The notes beneath the pieces are model-generated. The model worked only from the letters and a program-made list of their open reading frames with translations, did no database searches and had not been told where the DNA came from. From assembly GCF_945956895.1 (NCBI RefSeq), contig NZ_CAMFJF010000016.1, positions 23,153 to 87,152 on the forward strand: a stretch of DNA of 64,000 nucleotides, in the 5' to 3' direction. Positions 55,501-63,836 of the stretch are shown here, piece after piece. Both the position numbers and the translations under genes were made by a program. This DNA is from an uncultured Allobosea sp. (lineage in GTDB: Bacteria; Pseudomonadota; Alphaproteobacteria; Rhizobiales; Beijerinckiaceae). Within the stretch, counting starts at the first letter, position 1. Every line of letters starts with the position of its first letter.

Positions 55501-56471
55501 GCCGAGGCCTCCTCGCGGACGCGCGGGTCAAGCACGCGGTAGAGAATGTCGACGACGAGGTTGATGAAGACGAAGAGCGTTACCACCACCAGCAGATAGG
55601 CCATCACCACCGGCCGATCGAGCGCGTTGATGCTGTCGAGGATGAGCTTGCCGGAGCCCGGCCAGGCGAAGATGCTCTCGGTCACCACCGCAAACGCGAT
55701 GGTCGAGCCGAGTTCCAGCCCGAGCACGGTGACCAGCGGGATCATGATGTTGCGCAGGATGTGCATCATCACGACCCGGCCGCGGCGCAGGCCCTTGGCT
55801 CGCGCGAAGCGGACATAGTCGAGCGGCAGCACCTCGCGTACGCCGGCCCGCGTCAGGCGGATCACCAGCGAGACCTTGAACAGCGACAGGTTGATTGCCG
55901 GCAGCAGCAGGTGGCGCCAGCCGTTCAGCGTCAGGAACGACCATTCGACCCCGAAGACGCGCACCGTCTCGCCGCGCCCGCTCGCCGGCAGCCAGCCGAG
56001 CGAGACGCTGAAGGTCATGATCAGCAGCAGCCCGACCCAGAAGGTCGGCAGCGAGAAGCCGAGGATGCTGCCGGTCTGGATCAGCTTCGACAGCAGGCGC
56101 TCGGGATAGAGCCCGGCATAGAGCCCGAGCGGAACGCCGATGATGACCGCGAAGATCATCGCCGCGAAGGCAAGCTCCAGCGTCGCCGGCAGGCGCTGCA
56201 GGATCAGGGTCACCGCCGGCACGTTGTAGACGAAGCTGCGGCCGAGATCGCCCCGCAGGGCGCTGCCGACGAAGTTCAGATATTGCTCCCAGAGCGGTCG
56301 GTCGAGGCCGAGCCTTGCCACCAGCTCGGCCCGGTCGATCTGGGTGGCGTCCGGCGCCAGCAGGAGATCGGCGGGGTTGCCGACGGCATGTAGCCCGAGG
56401 AAGACCACGAGCGACATCGCAAAGATCACGAGGAGCGCCTGCGCGACGCGCTGGAGCAGCCACCCGAGCAT
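55497..56471 (-). CDS. Peptide-type ABC permease (DppB-like), system 3
   Basis: A 324-residue permease. The true start is the ATG at 56471, which shares one base with the stop of the monooxygenase gene (TGATG). The N-terminus MLGWLLQRVAQALLVIFAMSLVVFLGLH is the usual first helix. The EAA loop DYVRFARAKGLRRGRVVMMH and tail YRVLDPRVREEASA are typical. An in-frame extension upstream of 56471 is antisense-like sequence within the monooxygenase gene. Confidence 0.91.
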   Translation of the reverse strand: MLGWLLQRVAQALLVIFAMSLVVFLGLHAVGNPADLLLAPDATQIDRAELVARLGLDRPLWEQYLNFVGSALRGDLGRSFVYNVPAVTLILQRLPATLELAFAAMIFAVIIGVPLGLYAGLYPERLLSKLIQTGSILGFSLPTFWVGLLLIMTFSVSLGWLPASGRGETVRVFGVEWSFLTLNGWRHLLLPAINLSLFKVSLVIRLTRAGVREVLPLDYVRFARAKGLRRGRVVMMHILRNIMIPLVTVLGLELGSTIAFAVVTESIFAWPGSGKLILDSINALDRPVVMAYLLVVVTLFVFINLVVDILYRVLDPRVREEASA

Positions 56472-57925
56472 CAGACCGGCACCTTCGCGGGTTCGGGCAG
56501 GATCGGCACCCATTCGTCGCCGAAGATCTCCGGCTCGGCATAATCCTGGCCGCGCTGGAAATGCGCCTCGATATCCTCGCGGAAAAGGCGTGACGCGATC
56601 GCCTGCGACAATCGCTCGGCGCCGTCGCTGATCGCCGGGATGTCGCCGGAAACCGTGCCATGCGACATCATCGCCGGGTAGCAGAAGCAGTGGATGCGCT
56701 CGAGCCCGGGGTAGGTGCCGGGTACTTTCGGCTGGAATTCGAAGCCAGGCCCGAGATCGGGCATGGCGCCGAGGCTGGGCTCGGCATCCTCGGGCACACC
56801 GCGATCGACCCAGTTGCGGGCGCAGGCCGCGATCTCCTTGAGGAAGGGCCGGCTGCCCCAATCGACCTTGAAGCCGGTCGAGAAGATCATGAAGTCGAAG
56901 CGCATCGTGCCCGCGCTGGTCTCGACCACGATCTCGTCGCCAGATATCCGGGCCGAAATCAGGGCCGTGCCTTGCCGGAAGAACGCATTGGGATGGCGCG
57001 ATACGCGCAGCACGCTGGCGCGCGGCGGCGGCACCTGTTCGCGGGAGACATAGCTGTTGATCCGCCACTTCCAGGCATCGGGCAGGTGACGATAGCCGGC
57101 GATCGAGCCGGGATGGCCCATGCCCTTGCCGCGATTGATGCGGGGAATGTCGCGGCGGCGGATCAGGAGGTCGACGCTGGCCGCCCCGGATTCGAGCGCC
57201 GTGCCCGCGCTGTCCATCGCCGAAGCGCCGGCGCCGATGACCGCGACGCGCTTGCCGCGCAGCAACGCGTAGTCGTTATCGTCCGAGGAATGGGCCCAGC
57301 GCTCGCGCGGCAGGCTCTCGGCAATCTCCGGCACGGCCGGGCCGCCGAGCCCGTCGCGGCCGGTCGCGAGCACGACATGGCGCGCCATCACGCGCTGGCG
57401 GCCTTCGGGGGCATCGATCTCCAGCGTCGCATGCTCGGGGCCGAGATGGATCATCGCGATCTCATGGCCATTGCGGACATCGAGCGCGAGAACCTCGCGG
57501 AACCAGCGCAGATAGTCCATCCACATCAGGCGCGGAATCTTGTCGAGCGCCTCCCACTCGTCTGCACTGAACTGCGCCTCGAACCAGGCGCGAAAGGTCA
57601 GCGAGGGGATGCCGAGCGCCGGCCCGGTCAGGGTCTTCGGCGAACGCAGCGTCTCCATCCGCGCCGTGGTTGCCCAGGGTCCTTCGAAACCTTGCGGGCG
57701 CCGGTCGAAATTGACGGCGCGTAGGCCGATATTGCGGAAAGCGGCGGCTGCGGCGAGCCCGGCCATGCCCGCGCCGATGATCGCGACGTCGAGCACCGGC
57801 TCGCCGCCGATGCTTTTCTCCGGCACCCAGGGCGCGGCCGGCAGGGTCAGCAATTCCAGTTCGCGGGCGACGCGCCGGTTCAGCGCCTCCAGTCCTTCCG
57901 GCGCTCCGGCCTGTTTCGTCGTCAC
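56471..57925 (-). CDS. Flavin-dependent monooxygenase (FMO/Baeyer-Villiger-like)
   Basis: A 484-residue protein starting at GTG 57925, which overlaps the LysR stop (GTGA). The FAD-binding Rossmann motif GAGMAG lies at 51-56 and the NAD(P)H motif GAGASA at 231-236, with an ATGRDG segment between them. A fingerprint-like FEGPWATTARMETL follows the first domain. These enzymes insert oxygen into small organic substrates, for example N-hydroxylation or Baeyer-Villiger oxidation. It sits between a regulator and an ABC importer, so it probably oxidises the imported compound. Confidence 0.85.
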   Translation of the reverse strand: MTTKQAGAPEGLEALNRRVARELELLTLPAAPWVPEKSIGGEPVLDVAIIGAGMAGLAAAAAFRNIGLRAVNFDRRPQGFEGPWATTARMETLRSPKTLTGPALGIPSLTFRAWFEAQFSADEWEALDKIPRLMWMDYLRWFREVLALDVRNGHEIAMIHLGPEHATLEIDAPEGRQRVMARHVVLATGRDGLGGPAVPEIAESLPRERWAHSSDDNDYALLRGKRVAVIGAGASAMDSAGTALESGAASVDLLIRRRDIPRINRGKGMGHPGSIAGYRHLPDAWKWRINSYVSREQVPPPRASVLRVSRHPNAFFRQGTALISARISGDEIVVETSAGTMRFDFMIFSTGFKVDWGSRPFLKEIAACARNWVDRGVPEDAEPSLGAMPDLGPGFEFQPKVPGTYPGLERIHCFCYPAMMSHGTVSGDIPAISDGAERLSQAIASRLFREDIEAHFQRGQDYAEPEIFGDEWVPILPEPAKVPV

Positions 57926-58878
57926 AGCCGCGTCTCCTGTTTGGTCAGCGAGGCGAGGAGCGCGTGGTGCTCTTCGGGCGGGATCAGGGTGAAATCGGCG
58001 AGCCGCTTCTGCGCGCTCGTCTTGAGCGCGCAGATCAGGTCGCGAGCCTTGTCGGAGATGGTGACGCCGCGCGCGGTCACGACGCCGAAGCAATAGGGGA
58101 TCGGCGTCGCCAGCGGCAGGATACGGATGCCCGGCGTCGGGTTGCCGGTCAGCGTCAGCGGCTCGACGATGGCGACGCCGGCGCCGGCCCGGATGAAGGA
58201 CAGGACGTTCATGGTCGAGGTCGTGCGGATCCGGACCCGGACATCGACGCCGGCCGCATTGAGCGCCGCGCGGATGCGCGCCGGCACGCCCCGGCGCAGC
58301 GACATGCCGACGAGGTCCCGGCCTGAGAGGGCCTGGAGGTTGATCGGTCCTTCGCTACTAGCAAGTGGATCGGTCTCGGGCACGGCGAGCACGCAAGGCG
58401 CGGTGCCCAGCCATTCGAGCGCGAGGTCGCGATGCAACAAGGGCGCGCTGGTTGCGCCGAGCTGTGCATTGCCGGAGATCACCGCGTTCTGGACGCGATC
58501 GGGGCTCTCGACCTCGATCGCGAGCCGCGGCGCGTCCGCCCCGTTCCAGGCATCGGTCAGCAGACCGAAGGCGAGCGAGGACACGGCCGATATCCGGATC
58601 GGGGGCTCGGCCTCGCCGATCACCTCGCGGGCGCGGTCCCACAGATTCACAAAGCCGGCCAGCGCCCGCTCGACATCGTCGCGCAGCACGATGCCTTTCT
58701 GCGTCAGCACCAGCCGCTGGCCGACGCGCTCGAACAGCGGCTGACCGAGGTCGCGTTCCAGCTCCTGAATCATGCGACTGACGGAAGGCTGGGACACGCC
58801 CAGATGCTTCGCCGCCGCCGTCACGCTGCCGAGCGAGGCGACCTGCAGATAGGCTTCGAGGATCTTGAGGCGGCTCAT
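57922..58878 (-). CDS. LysR-family transcriptional regulator
   Basis: A 318-residue regulator. The N-terminal helix-turn-helix (residues 1-60, SLGSVTAAAKHLGVSQPSVSRMIQELERDLGQPLFER) precedes the LysR substrate-binding domain (about 90-300). It lies inside the operon, one base after the AhpD-like gene and overlapping the monooxygenase gene, so it is co-expressed with its likely targets instead of being divergent as most LysR genes are. Confidence 0.92.
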   Translation of the reverse strand: MSRLKILEAYLQVASLGSVTAAAKHLGVSQPSVSRMIQELERDLGQPLFERVGQRLVLTQKGIVLRDDVERALAGFVNLWDRAREVIGEAEPPIRISAVSSLAFGLLTDAWNGADAPRLAIEVESPDRVQNAVISGNAQLGATSAPLLHRDLALEWLGTAPCVLAVPETDPLASSEGPINLQALSGRDLVGMSLRRGVPARIRAALNAAGVDVRVRIRTTSTMNVLSFIRAGAGVAIVEPLTLTGNPTPGIRILPLATPIPYCFGVVTARGVTISDKARDLICALKTSAQKRLADFTLIPPEEHHALLASLTKQETRL

Positions 58879-58879
58879 C

Positions 58880-59461
58880 TCACCCGTCTTTGCGGACCGG
58901 GTCGCCGAGGATGTGCATCAGCCGGTTGGCCCAGCCGAACAGAGCCGTGGACAGGATGAGGTCGACGATCTCGGCCTCGTCCAGCCCGGCCTCGCGCAAG
59001 CGGGCGGTGTCGGCCTCGGTCACCGCCGGCGGCGATTGCGAGAGCTTGACGGAATAGTCGAAGATCGCCTGGTCGCGCGGCCCGAGCTTGGCCTTCTCGC
59101 CATTGGCGAACAATTCGTCGGTGACGGCGGTGTCCTTGCTGAGCTGCGCGTGGCGTGCGGCATGCACCGCGGCGCAGTAGATGCAGCGATTGACGACGGA
59201 GGCGCCGATCGCGCCGAGCTCGCGCTCGGCCCGGCTCAACCCGCCGGGATCGTACATGATGCCGTTGAACAGCGGCGAGCGCACGTTGAGCGTCTCCGGG
59301 TCATGCGCCAGCACCAGCACGTAATCCGAGACCTTGGTGTTGGACGGCGTGACCTTCAGCGCGTCGAGCTGCTCGGGGCTCGCCTTGGTGAGGTCGACCG
59401 GGGTCACCCGCGGCTGCCAGTCCGGCACGTTGCGGGTGAAACGATGCACGACCCGGCTCAT
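58880..59461 (-). CDS. AhpD/carboxymuconolactone-decarboxylase-like peroxidase-related protein
   Basis: A 193-residue protein with the AhpD-type redox motif NRCIYCAAVH (Cys93, Cys96, His100) in a CMD domain (about 75-185). The two cysteines and histidine are the peroxidatic set of AhpD. The start at 59461 overlaps the preceding stop (ATGA). The pairing of a CxxC CMD protein with a second CMD protein recalls the Avi_7169/Avi_7170 families that accompany ABC transporters and flavin monooxygenases (from memory of those families). Confidence 0.85.
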   Translation of the reverse strand: MSRVVHRFTRNVPDWQPRVTPVDLTKASPEQLDALKVTPSNTKVSDYVLVLAHDPETLNVRSPLFNGIMYDPGGLSRAERELGAIGASVVNRCIYCAAVHAARHAQLSKDTAVTDELFANGEKAKLGPRDQAIFDYSVKLSQSPPAVTEADTARLREAGLDEAEIVDLILSTALFGWANRLMHILGDPVRKDG

Positions 59462-59937
59462 GCGGAGGCTCCCTTGAGAGCCGCGAGCCCGGCGAGGACG
59501 CGGCATTGATAGCTCATGAAGGCGTTGAGTTCGCAGAGCCGCACGATATTGGCGTCGGCAACGCCGGCCGCCTTGAGCGCCTCGATCTCCTCGGCCTGCA
59601 CGGCCCGCGGCTGGGTCGCGACCCGGTCCATGAAGGTAATGACGCTGCGCTCGCGGGCGTCGCGCCCCATCTCGGAGGGATCAGCGAGGCCGCGCAGCGC
59701 CGGATCGGTCACGCCGGCGAGGTAATGGGCGGCAAGCTCCGGCAGTGCGTTCAGCGTCGCGATCCGGGCCGCGACGGCGCGGCGCCATCCGGAGGGAAAT
59801 CCGCCGGCATCGCGCGGGTCGATGACCGCGCTTTCGGCCTGCCGGCTCATCTCGAAAATGGTGCTGCGCGACTGAGCGGCAGCCGAAGCTGCGGCGCTGA
59901 GCCAGGGAGAGGCCTCGGGGTTGGCGGGTTGAGCCAT
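59458..59937 (-). CDS. CMD-domain protein without redox cysteines
   Basis: A 159-residue, mostly alpha-helical protein of the carboxymuconolactone decarboxylase fold (GWRRAVAARIATLNALPELAAHYL; ITFMDRVATQPRAVQAEEIEALKAAGVADANIVRLCELNAF). The CxxC pair is absent. It is probably a partner of the AhpD-like protein encoded directly after it and is the first gene of the nine-gene operon running to 51025. Confidence 0.78.
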   Translation of the reverse strand: MAQPANPEASPWLSAAASAAAQSRSTIFEMSRQAESAVIDPRDAGGFPSGWRRAVAARIATLNALPELAAHYLAGVTDPALRGLADPSEMGRDARERSVITFMDRVATQPRAVQAEEIEALKAAGVADANIVRLCELNAFMSYQCRVLAGLAALKGASA

Positions 59938-60067
59938 GGCGATCCCTTTAATGCATCAACTTCGCGGCTTGATGCTTTAGATGAATGGAGCAACGAATTT
60001 GCGCTGCGTCAAGGAGCTTTGCCGGCACCATGCTAAACTGGTCGCCATGGGCGCTTTGCGGGCCGGT

Positions 60068-60892
60068 TCATCCGAGCGCCTGCACGAGCGAAAGCAGACC
60101 GGTGGCAGCCATGACGACACCTGTCGCGGAGGCGATACGCGACTTCGGCGGCAACAGGCGCTCGGCTGTGACGGCGAGCGTCACGCAAAGCATCAATCGC
60201 AAATCCATGAGACCGCCCGCAATCAGGACCGCCATTGGGCCGGCGCAGGACATGCAGCAGCGCAGACCGAGGGCGGCGCCGGTTCGAACGGCGCCTGTTG
60301 CGCCGGGACGGGCTGGCAAGGCGCCGGAGCCTCCACCGCAATCGGTCAGCCGTTGCGCTTTCCAATCCGAGAACTGTGAGAGCCCGGCGATCAGGACGAT
60401 GAGAGCGCCAGCAGCCGGGCCAAGGCGGCCGAGCGAGTGAAACTGCATCGCGGCCTGCGCCAACGCAGCGCCAACAAGGAAGACGAGAAGGCCGAAACCG
60501 GTCCAGATGATGAAATAGCCGGTGCCGGCCAGCGCAGCGAGCTGACCGGGCCGACATGCTCCGGCTTCGACTGCCGCCAGTCGATAGCGCCACAGCACCG
60601 GTATCAGCGACGGCAGCATCATCGCCACCATCATCGTGAGCCACATGCCAAGGAAGCAGGCGGCGGTTTCCAGCCAGGACTGGCCGCAGAGCGGCAGCCA
60701 GATCCCCGAGAGAAGCCAGCCGCCGGCCATCGGCACGGCGCTCATCGTCGTCATCGAGGCGCAGGACAGGATCGTGACGACGGTCGCGGCGACGAAGAGC
60801 AAGGCCGCCGTCCCAAAGAAGAGCGGGGCGCCACGCCCGGCCTCTTGACCGGACGTGGCGCCCTTCTCGCAGCTTGTCCCGGCCAGATTCAC
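60068..60892 (-). CDS. DUF2182 integral membrane protein
   Basis: A 274-residue membrane protein with about six to seven helices. It has the DUF2182 features MWLTMMVAMMLPSLIPVL and a later GLRCCMSCAGPMAVLIAGGLMDLRLML, where the cysteines and methionines suggest metal binding. The GTG at 60892 overlaps the DUF899 stop (GTGA) and is chosen as start. Longer in-frame readings run antisense through two other genes. The function of the family is not established. Confidence 0.85.
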   Translation of the reverse strand: MNLAGTSCEKGATSGQEAGRGAPLFFGTAALLFVAATVVTILSCASMTTMSAVPMAGGWLLSGIWLPLCGQSWLETAACFLGMWLTMMVAMMLPSLIPVLWRYRLAAVEAGACRPGQLAALAGTGYFIIWTGFGLLVFLVGAALAQAAMQFHSLGRLGPAAGALIVLIAGLSQFSDWKAQRLTDCGGGSGALPARPGATGAVRTGAALGLRCCMSCAGPMAVLIAGGLMDLRLMLCVTLAVTAERLLPPKSRIASATGVVMAATGLLSLVQALG

Positions 60893-61668
60893 GCTGCGGC
60901 TTGGCGGGATGCGTAGCGGTCGTGATGAAGCCACCACGGGCCTTCCGCCTCGTTGCGGCCCTTCGGCGCCCGGTCGAGCCAGGCATACATGCCCCAGACC
61001 CCGTCCACCCCGCGCGAATAGCTGGAATAGGTGTGGTAGATCGCGCCGTCCTCGCGGATGAAGGCGCTCAGGCCCGGCCGGTCGCGGTGATAGGTCGGCA
61101 CGTCCACCCCGGCCATCGTTGCGAAGGAGCGTTCGAATTCGTTGCCGGGGCCTCGCCATTCGAATTTCGGCTGGTGGCGGAAATTGTAATCGACGCCCTG
61201 CGTCCGCTCCTGCATCTCGGTGAAGGAGACGTTGAAGTCGAAATTGAAGTCGGTCTGGCCGGACGAGGCCCAGGGGAAGCTCCAGCCCATCCGCTCGCGA
61301 AAGGCGAGGAGCTTCTCGATCGGCGCCCGCGAGATCGCCCAGAGCATCACGTCGTGATGGGCGAGATGGGTGGTCGAGCCGTTGAACCCGTCGGCGATCG
61401 CCGAGCAGGACGGGCAGCCGGCCTTGTAGTCCGGGCCGAACATGAAATGGTAGACGAGGAGCTGCGAGCGCCCCTGGAAGAGATCGGCGAGCGAGGCGTC
61501 GCCCTGCTCGGTCTGGAAGAGATAATCCTTCTCGACCTTGACCCAGGGCAGCGCCTGCCGCCGCTCGGCGAGCGCATCGCCCTGCCGTGTATACGCCTTC
61601 TCGGCCTCCAGCAGTTCGAGCCGGGCGGCGAGCCATTCTTCGCGTGTTCCGATCGCATGACGGGTCAT
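60889..61668 (-). CDS. DUF899 thioredoxin-like protein
   Basis: A 259-residue protein with the DUF899 pattern: EEWLAARLELLEAEK at the N-terminus, LVYHFMFGPDYKAGCPSCSAIADGFNG (Cys85-Pro-Ser-Cys88), DFNFDFNVSF and YHTYSSYSRG, WLDRAPKGRNE near the end. The CPSC pair suggests a thioredoxin/AhpC-like redox role. It is co-transcribed with the DUF2182 gene and divergent from the two-domain regulator at 61785. Confidence 0.88.
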   Translation of the reverse strand: MTRHAIGTREEWLAARLELLEAEKAYTRQGDALAERRQALPWVKVEKDYLFQTEQGDASLADLFQGRSQLLVYHFMFGPDYKAGCPSCSAIADGFNGSTTHLAHHDVMLWAISRAPIEKLLAFRERMGWSFPWASSGQTDFNFDFNVSFTEMQERTQGVDYNFRHQPKFEWRGPGNEFERSFATMAGVDVPTYHRDRPGLSAFIREDGAIYHTYSSYSRGVDGVWGMYAWLDRAPKGRNEAEGPWWLHHDRYASRQAAA

Positions 61669-61784
61669 GGTGCTTCACTCCTGTCGCCAAATGTCCGCGC
61701 CGCTCCGACACTCGATGCGGCGTCGCGATCGGTGGTAAGGCGGAGGCGGCAGACGGTGGGAGTGACAAGTTTGGCGGGATTCCG

Positions 61785-63005
61785 ATGGACTCGCTGATCA
61801 CGGCGGCGGCCCGGGCGCTCGCGGCGGGCGATCCCTTGGGCGCGCTGAACCGGGTCGCCTTGCGCGACGATGCGCCTGCGCTGGCGCTGCGCGGTATCGC
61901 GATGGCGCAGCTCGGCGATTTCGCCCGCGCCAAGGTTCTGCTGCGCCGTGCCGGCCGCGCCTTCGGGCCAAGGGAGGCGGTCGCGCGCGCCCGCTGCATG
62001 GTCGCCGAGGCAGAGGTCGCCCTGGCGGCGCGCGATCTCGGCTGGGCTCCCGGAAAGCTCGATGAGGCCGCTGTCGTGCTCGAAACCCATGGCGACCGCG
62101 CGAACGCGGCCCATGCGCGCCTGCTCGATATCCGTCGGCTGCTGCTGATCGCCCGGCTCGACCATGCGAGCGAGCGGCTCGCCGGCATCGATCCAGCGCA
62201 GCTTCCGGCGCCGCTGCGCGCGGTCCATGGATTGGCGAAGGCCGGCATCGCCTTGCGCCGGATGGAGGCGCGCGCCGCGCGGACTGCGCTGGCGGGAGCG
62301 CGCGCTGCCGCCGACAGAGCCGGCATCCCCGCACTGATAGCCGAGGTCGAAGCCGCCCGCCGCCTGCTCGACGAGCCCGCCGCGCGATTGATCGCTGATG
62401 GCGTCGAGCGCCCCTTGCTGCTCGACGAGATCGAGGATCTGCAGGCCTCTGAGGCGCTGGTCGTCGATGCCTGCCGCCACGCCGTACACGACCGCGACAG
62501 TTCGGTTTCGCTGGCCACGCGCCCCGTGCTCTTCGCTCTGTTGCGGGCGTTGGCCGAGGCCTGGCCGAGGGATGCGCCACGCGACGCGCTGATCGCCCGC
62601 GCTTTCGGCTCGCGCTTCACCGATGAATCGCACCGGGCGCGGTTGCGCGTCGAGATAGGCCGCCTGCGTGCGGCGTTGCGGCCGCTGGTGCGGATCAGCG
62701 CGACGGAAGCCGGCTTTGTCATCGCGCCGCGCCTTGCAACGGGGATCGTGGTGCTGGCGCGCCCGATCGAGGAGAAACATGCCACGGTGCTCGCCCTCAT
62801 GGCCGATGGCGAGACATGGTCGAGCTCTGCCCTGGCGCTGGCGCTTGGCTCAAGTCAGCGCAGCGTCCAGCGCGCGCTCGATGCCCTGGCCGAGACCGGC
62901 AAGGTCCAGTCCTACGGGCAGGCGCGGGCGCGCCGCTGGGTGATGCCGCCGATGCCGGGTTTCGCGACGAGTTTGTTACTCCCGGCGTCATGGCCGGATG
63001 GCTAG
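61785..63005 (+). CDS. Transcriptional regulator with two C-terminal winged-helix-like regions and a helical repeat N-terminus
   Basis: A 406-residue protein. Residues 1-240 are alanine-rich and alpha-helical, resembling tetratricopeptide-type repeats (ALALRGIAMAQLGDFARAKVLLRRAG). Around 265-325 an OmpR/SARP-like wing is suggested (SHRARLRVEIGRLRAALR, ISATEAGFVIAP). A second winged helix at about 330-385 has SSALALALGSSQRSVQRALDALAETGKV. It is divergent from DUF899 and 34 bases before the beta-propeller gene, either of which it may control. Confidence 0.75.
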   Translation: MDSLITAAARALAAGDPLGALNRVALRDDAPALALRGIAMAQLGDFARAKVLLRRAGRAFGPREAVARARCMVAEAEVALAARDLGWAPGKLDEAAVVLETHGDRANAAHARLLDIRRLLLIARLDHASERLAGIDPAQLPAPLRAVHGLAKAGIALRRMEARAARTALAGARAAADRAGIPALIAEVEAARRLLDEPAARLIADGVERPLLLDEIEDLQASEALVVDACRHAVHDRDSSVSLATRPVLFALLRALAEAWPRDAPRDALIARAFGSRFTDESHRARLRVEIGRLRAALRPLVRISATEAGFVIAPRLATGIVVLARPIEEKHATVLALMADGETWSSSALALALGSSQRSVQRALDALAETGKVQSYGQARARRWVMPPMPGFATSLLLPASWPDG

Positions 63006-63039
63006 GGTCGAGCCTGACAACAGACGCAGGAGCAACGCC

Positions 63040-63678
63040 ATGACGATACAGGCTGCCGATATCGCCCGCACTTACGGCCCGTTTCCGGGCGTTGAGAAGG
63101 TCCATGGCGTCAGCTTCGACGGCGCCAATGTCTGGTTCGCGTCCGGGGACCGGTTGAACGCGCTCGATACCGCCAGCGGCGAGGTCATCCGCACCATCGA
63201 CGTTCCCGCTCATGCCGGCACGGCCTTTGACGGCACGCATCTCTTCCAGATCGCCGAGGACCGCATCCAGAAGATCGATCCGCGGACGGGCTCTGTGTTG
63301 AGCACGATCCCGGCGCCCGGCAAGGGCGGCGATTCCGGCCTCGCCTGGGCCGAGGGCTCGCTCTGGGTCGGCCATTACCGCGAGCGCAAGATCCATCAGA
63401 TCGATCCGGCCACGGGCAAGGTGTTGCGCAGCATCGAGACCAACCGCTTCGTCACCGGCGTGACCTGGGTCGAGGGCGAATTGTGGCACGGCACCTGGGA
63501 GGACGGCGAAAGCGAATTGCGCCGGATCGATCCCGCGACCGGCAAGGGGCTGGACGCGCTCGCCATGCCCTCCGGGGTCGGCTTGTCCGGCCTGGAATCG
63601 GACGGTGCCGGCCTGTTCTATTGCGGCGATGGCGGCAAGAGCACGCTGCGGGCCGTGCGCCGGCCGAAGCGCGCCTGA
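63040..63678 (+). CDS. YncE/glutamine-cyclotransferase-like beta-propeller protein
   Basis: A 212-residue protein made of about five propeller blades of the form W/F-x-G-x-x-(L/V)-W...(L/I)-x-x-(I/L)D-x-x-(T/S)G, for example FDGANVWFASGDRLNALD, WAEGSLWVGHYRERKIHQID and WVEGELWHGTWEDGESELRRID. No signal peptide is seen. The fold is shared by glutaminyl cyclotransferases and PQQ-like or lactonase sensors, so no activity can be fixed. It probably forms an operon with the upstream regulator gene. Confidence 0.75.
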   Translation: MTIQAADIARTYGPFPGVEKVHGVSFDGANVWFASGDRLNALDTASGEVIRTIDVPAHAGTAFDGTHLFQIAEDRIQKIDPRTGSVLSTIPAPGKGGDSGLAWAEGSLWVGHYRERKIHQIDPATGKVLRSIETNRFVTGVTWVEGELWHGTWEDGESELRRIDPATGKGLDALAMPSGVGLSGLESDGAGLFYCGDGGKSTLRAVRRPKRA

Positions 63679-63687
63679 GTGTTGAAG

Positions 63688-63730
63688 CATGAGCCTGTTC
63701 GACAGCCATTGAGGCGAGAGCAGGCTCATG
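63688..63730. repeat. Inverted repeat after the beta-propeller gene
   Basis: CATGAGCCTG (63688-63697) and its exact complement (63721-63730), spaced by 23 bases, begin nine bases after the stop codon. It may form a transcript 3' stem between the convergent genes. Confidence 0.6.
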
Positions 63731-63759
63731 TCTACCCCGCTGGGCATAGGGTTTGATTC

Positions 63760-63779
63760 CAAACATCAGCGGATGTTTG
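63760..63779. terminator. Hairpin between convergent genes, possible terminator
   Basis: CAAACATC (63760-63767) and GATGTTTG (63772-63779) form a perfect eight-base stem with a four-base loop. It lies 57 bases beyond the stop of the minus-strand M20 gene. The AT content is higher than in its surroundings, and no clear T-run follows. Confidence 0.45.
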
Positions 63780-63836
63780 CGAGGTCCTTCCCCCGGAGCG
63801 CTGCGTTGAAAGATTTGCTTCTCGCGCGGCGGCCGC

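Noticed and set aside
60893..62800. Upstream in-frame extension of the DUF2182 gene by over 600 codons
   Set aside because: The extension is out of frame with the DUF899 gene and antisense to the 61785 regulator; the GTG at 60892, coupled to the DUF899 stop, gives a normal-length protein.
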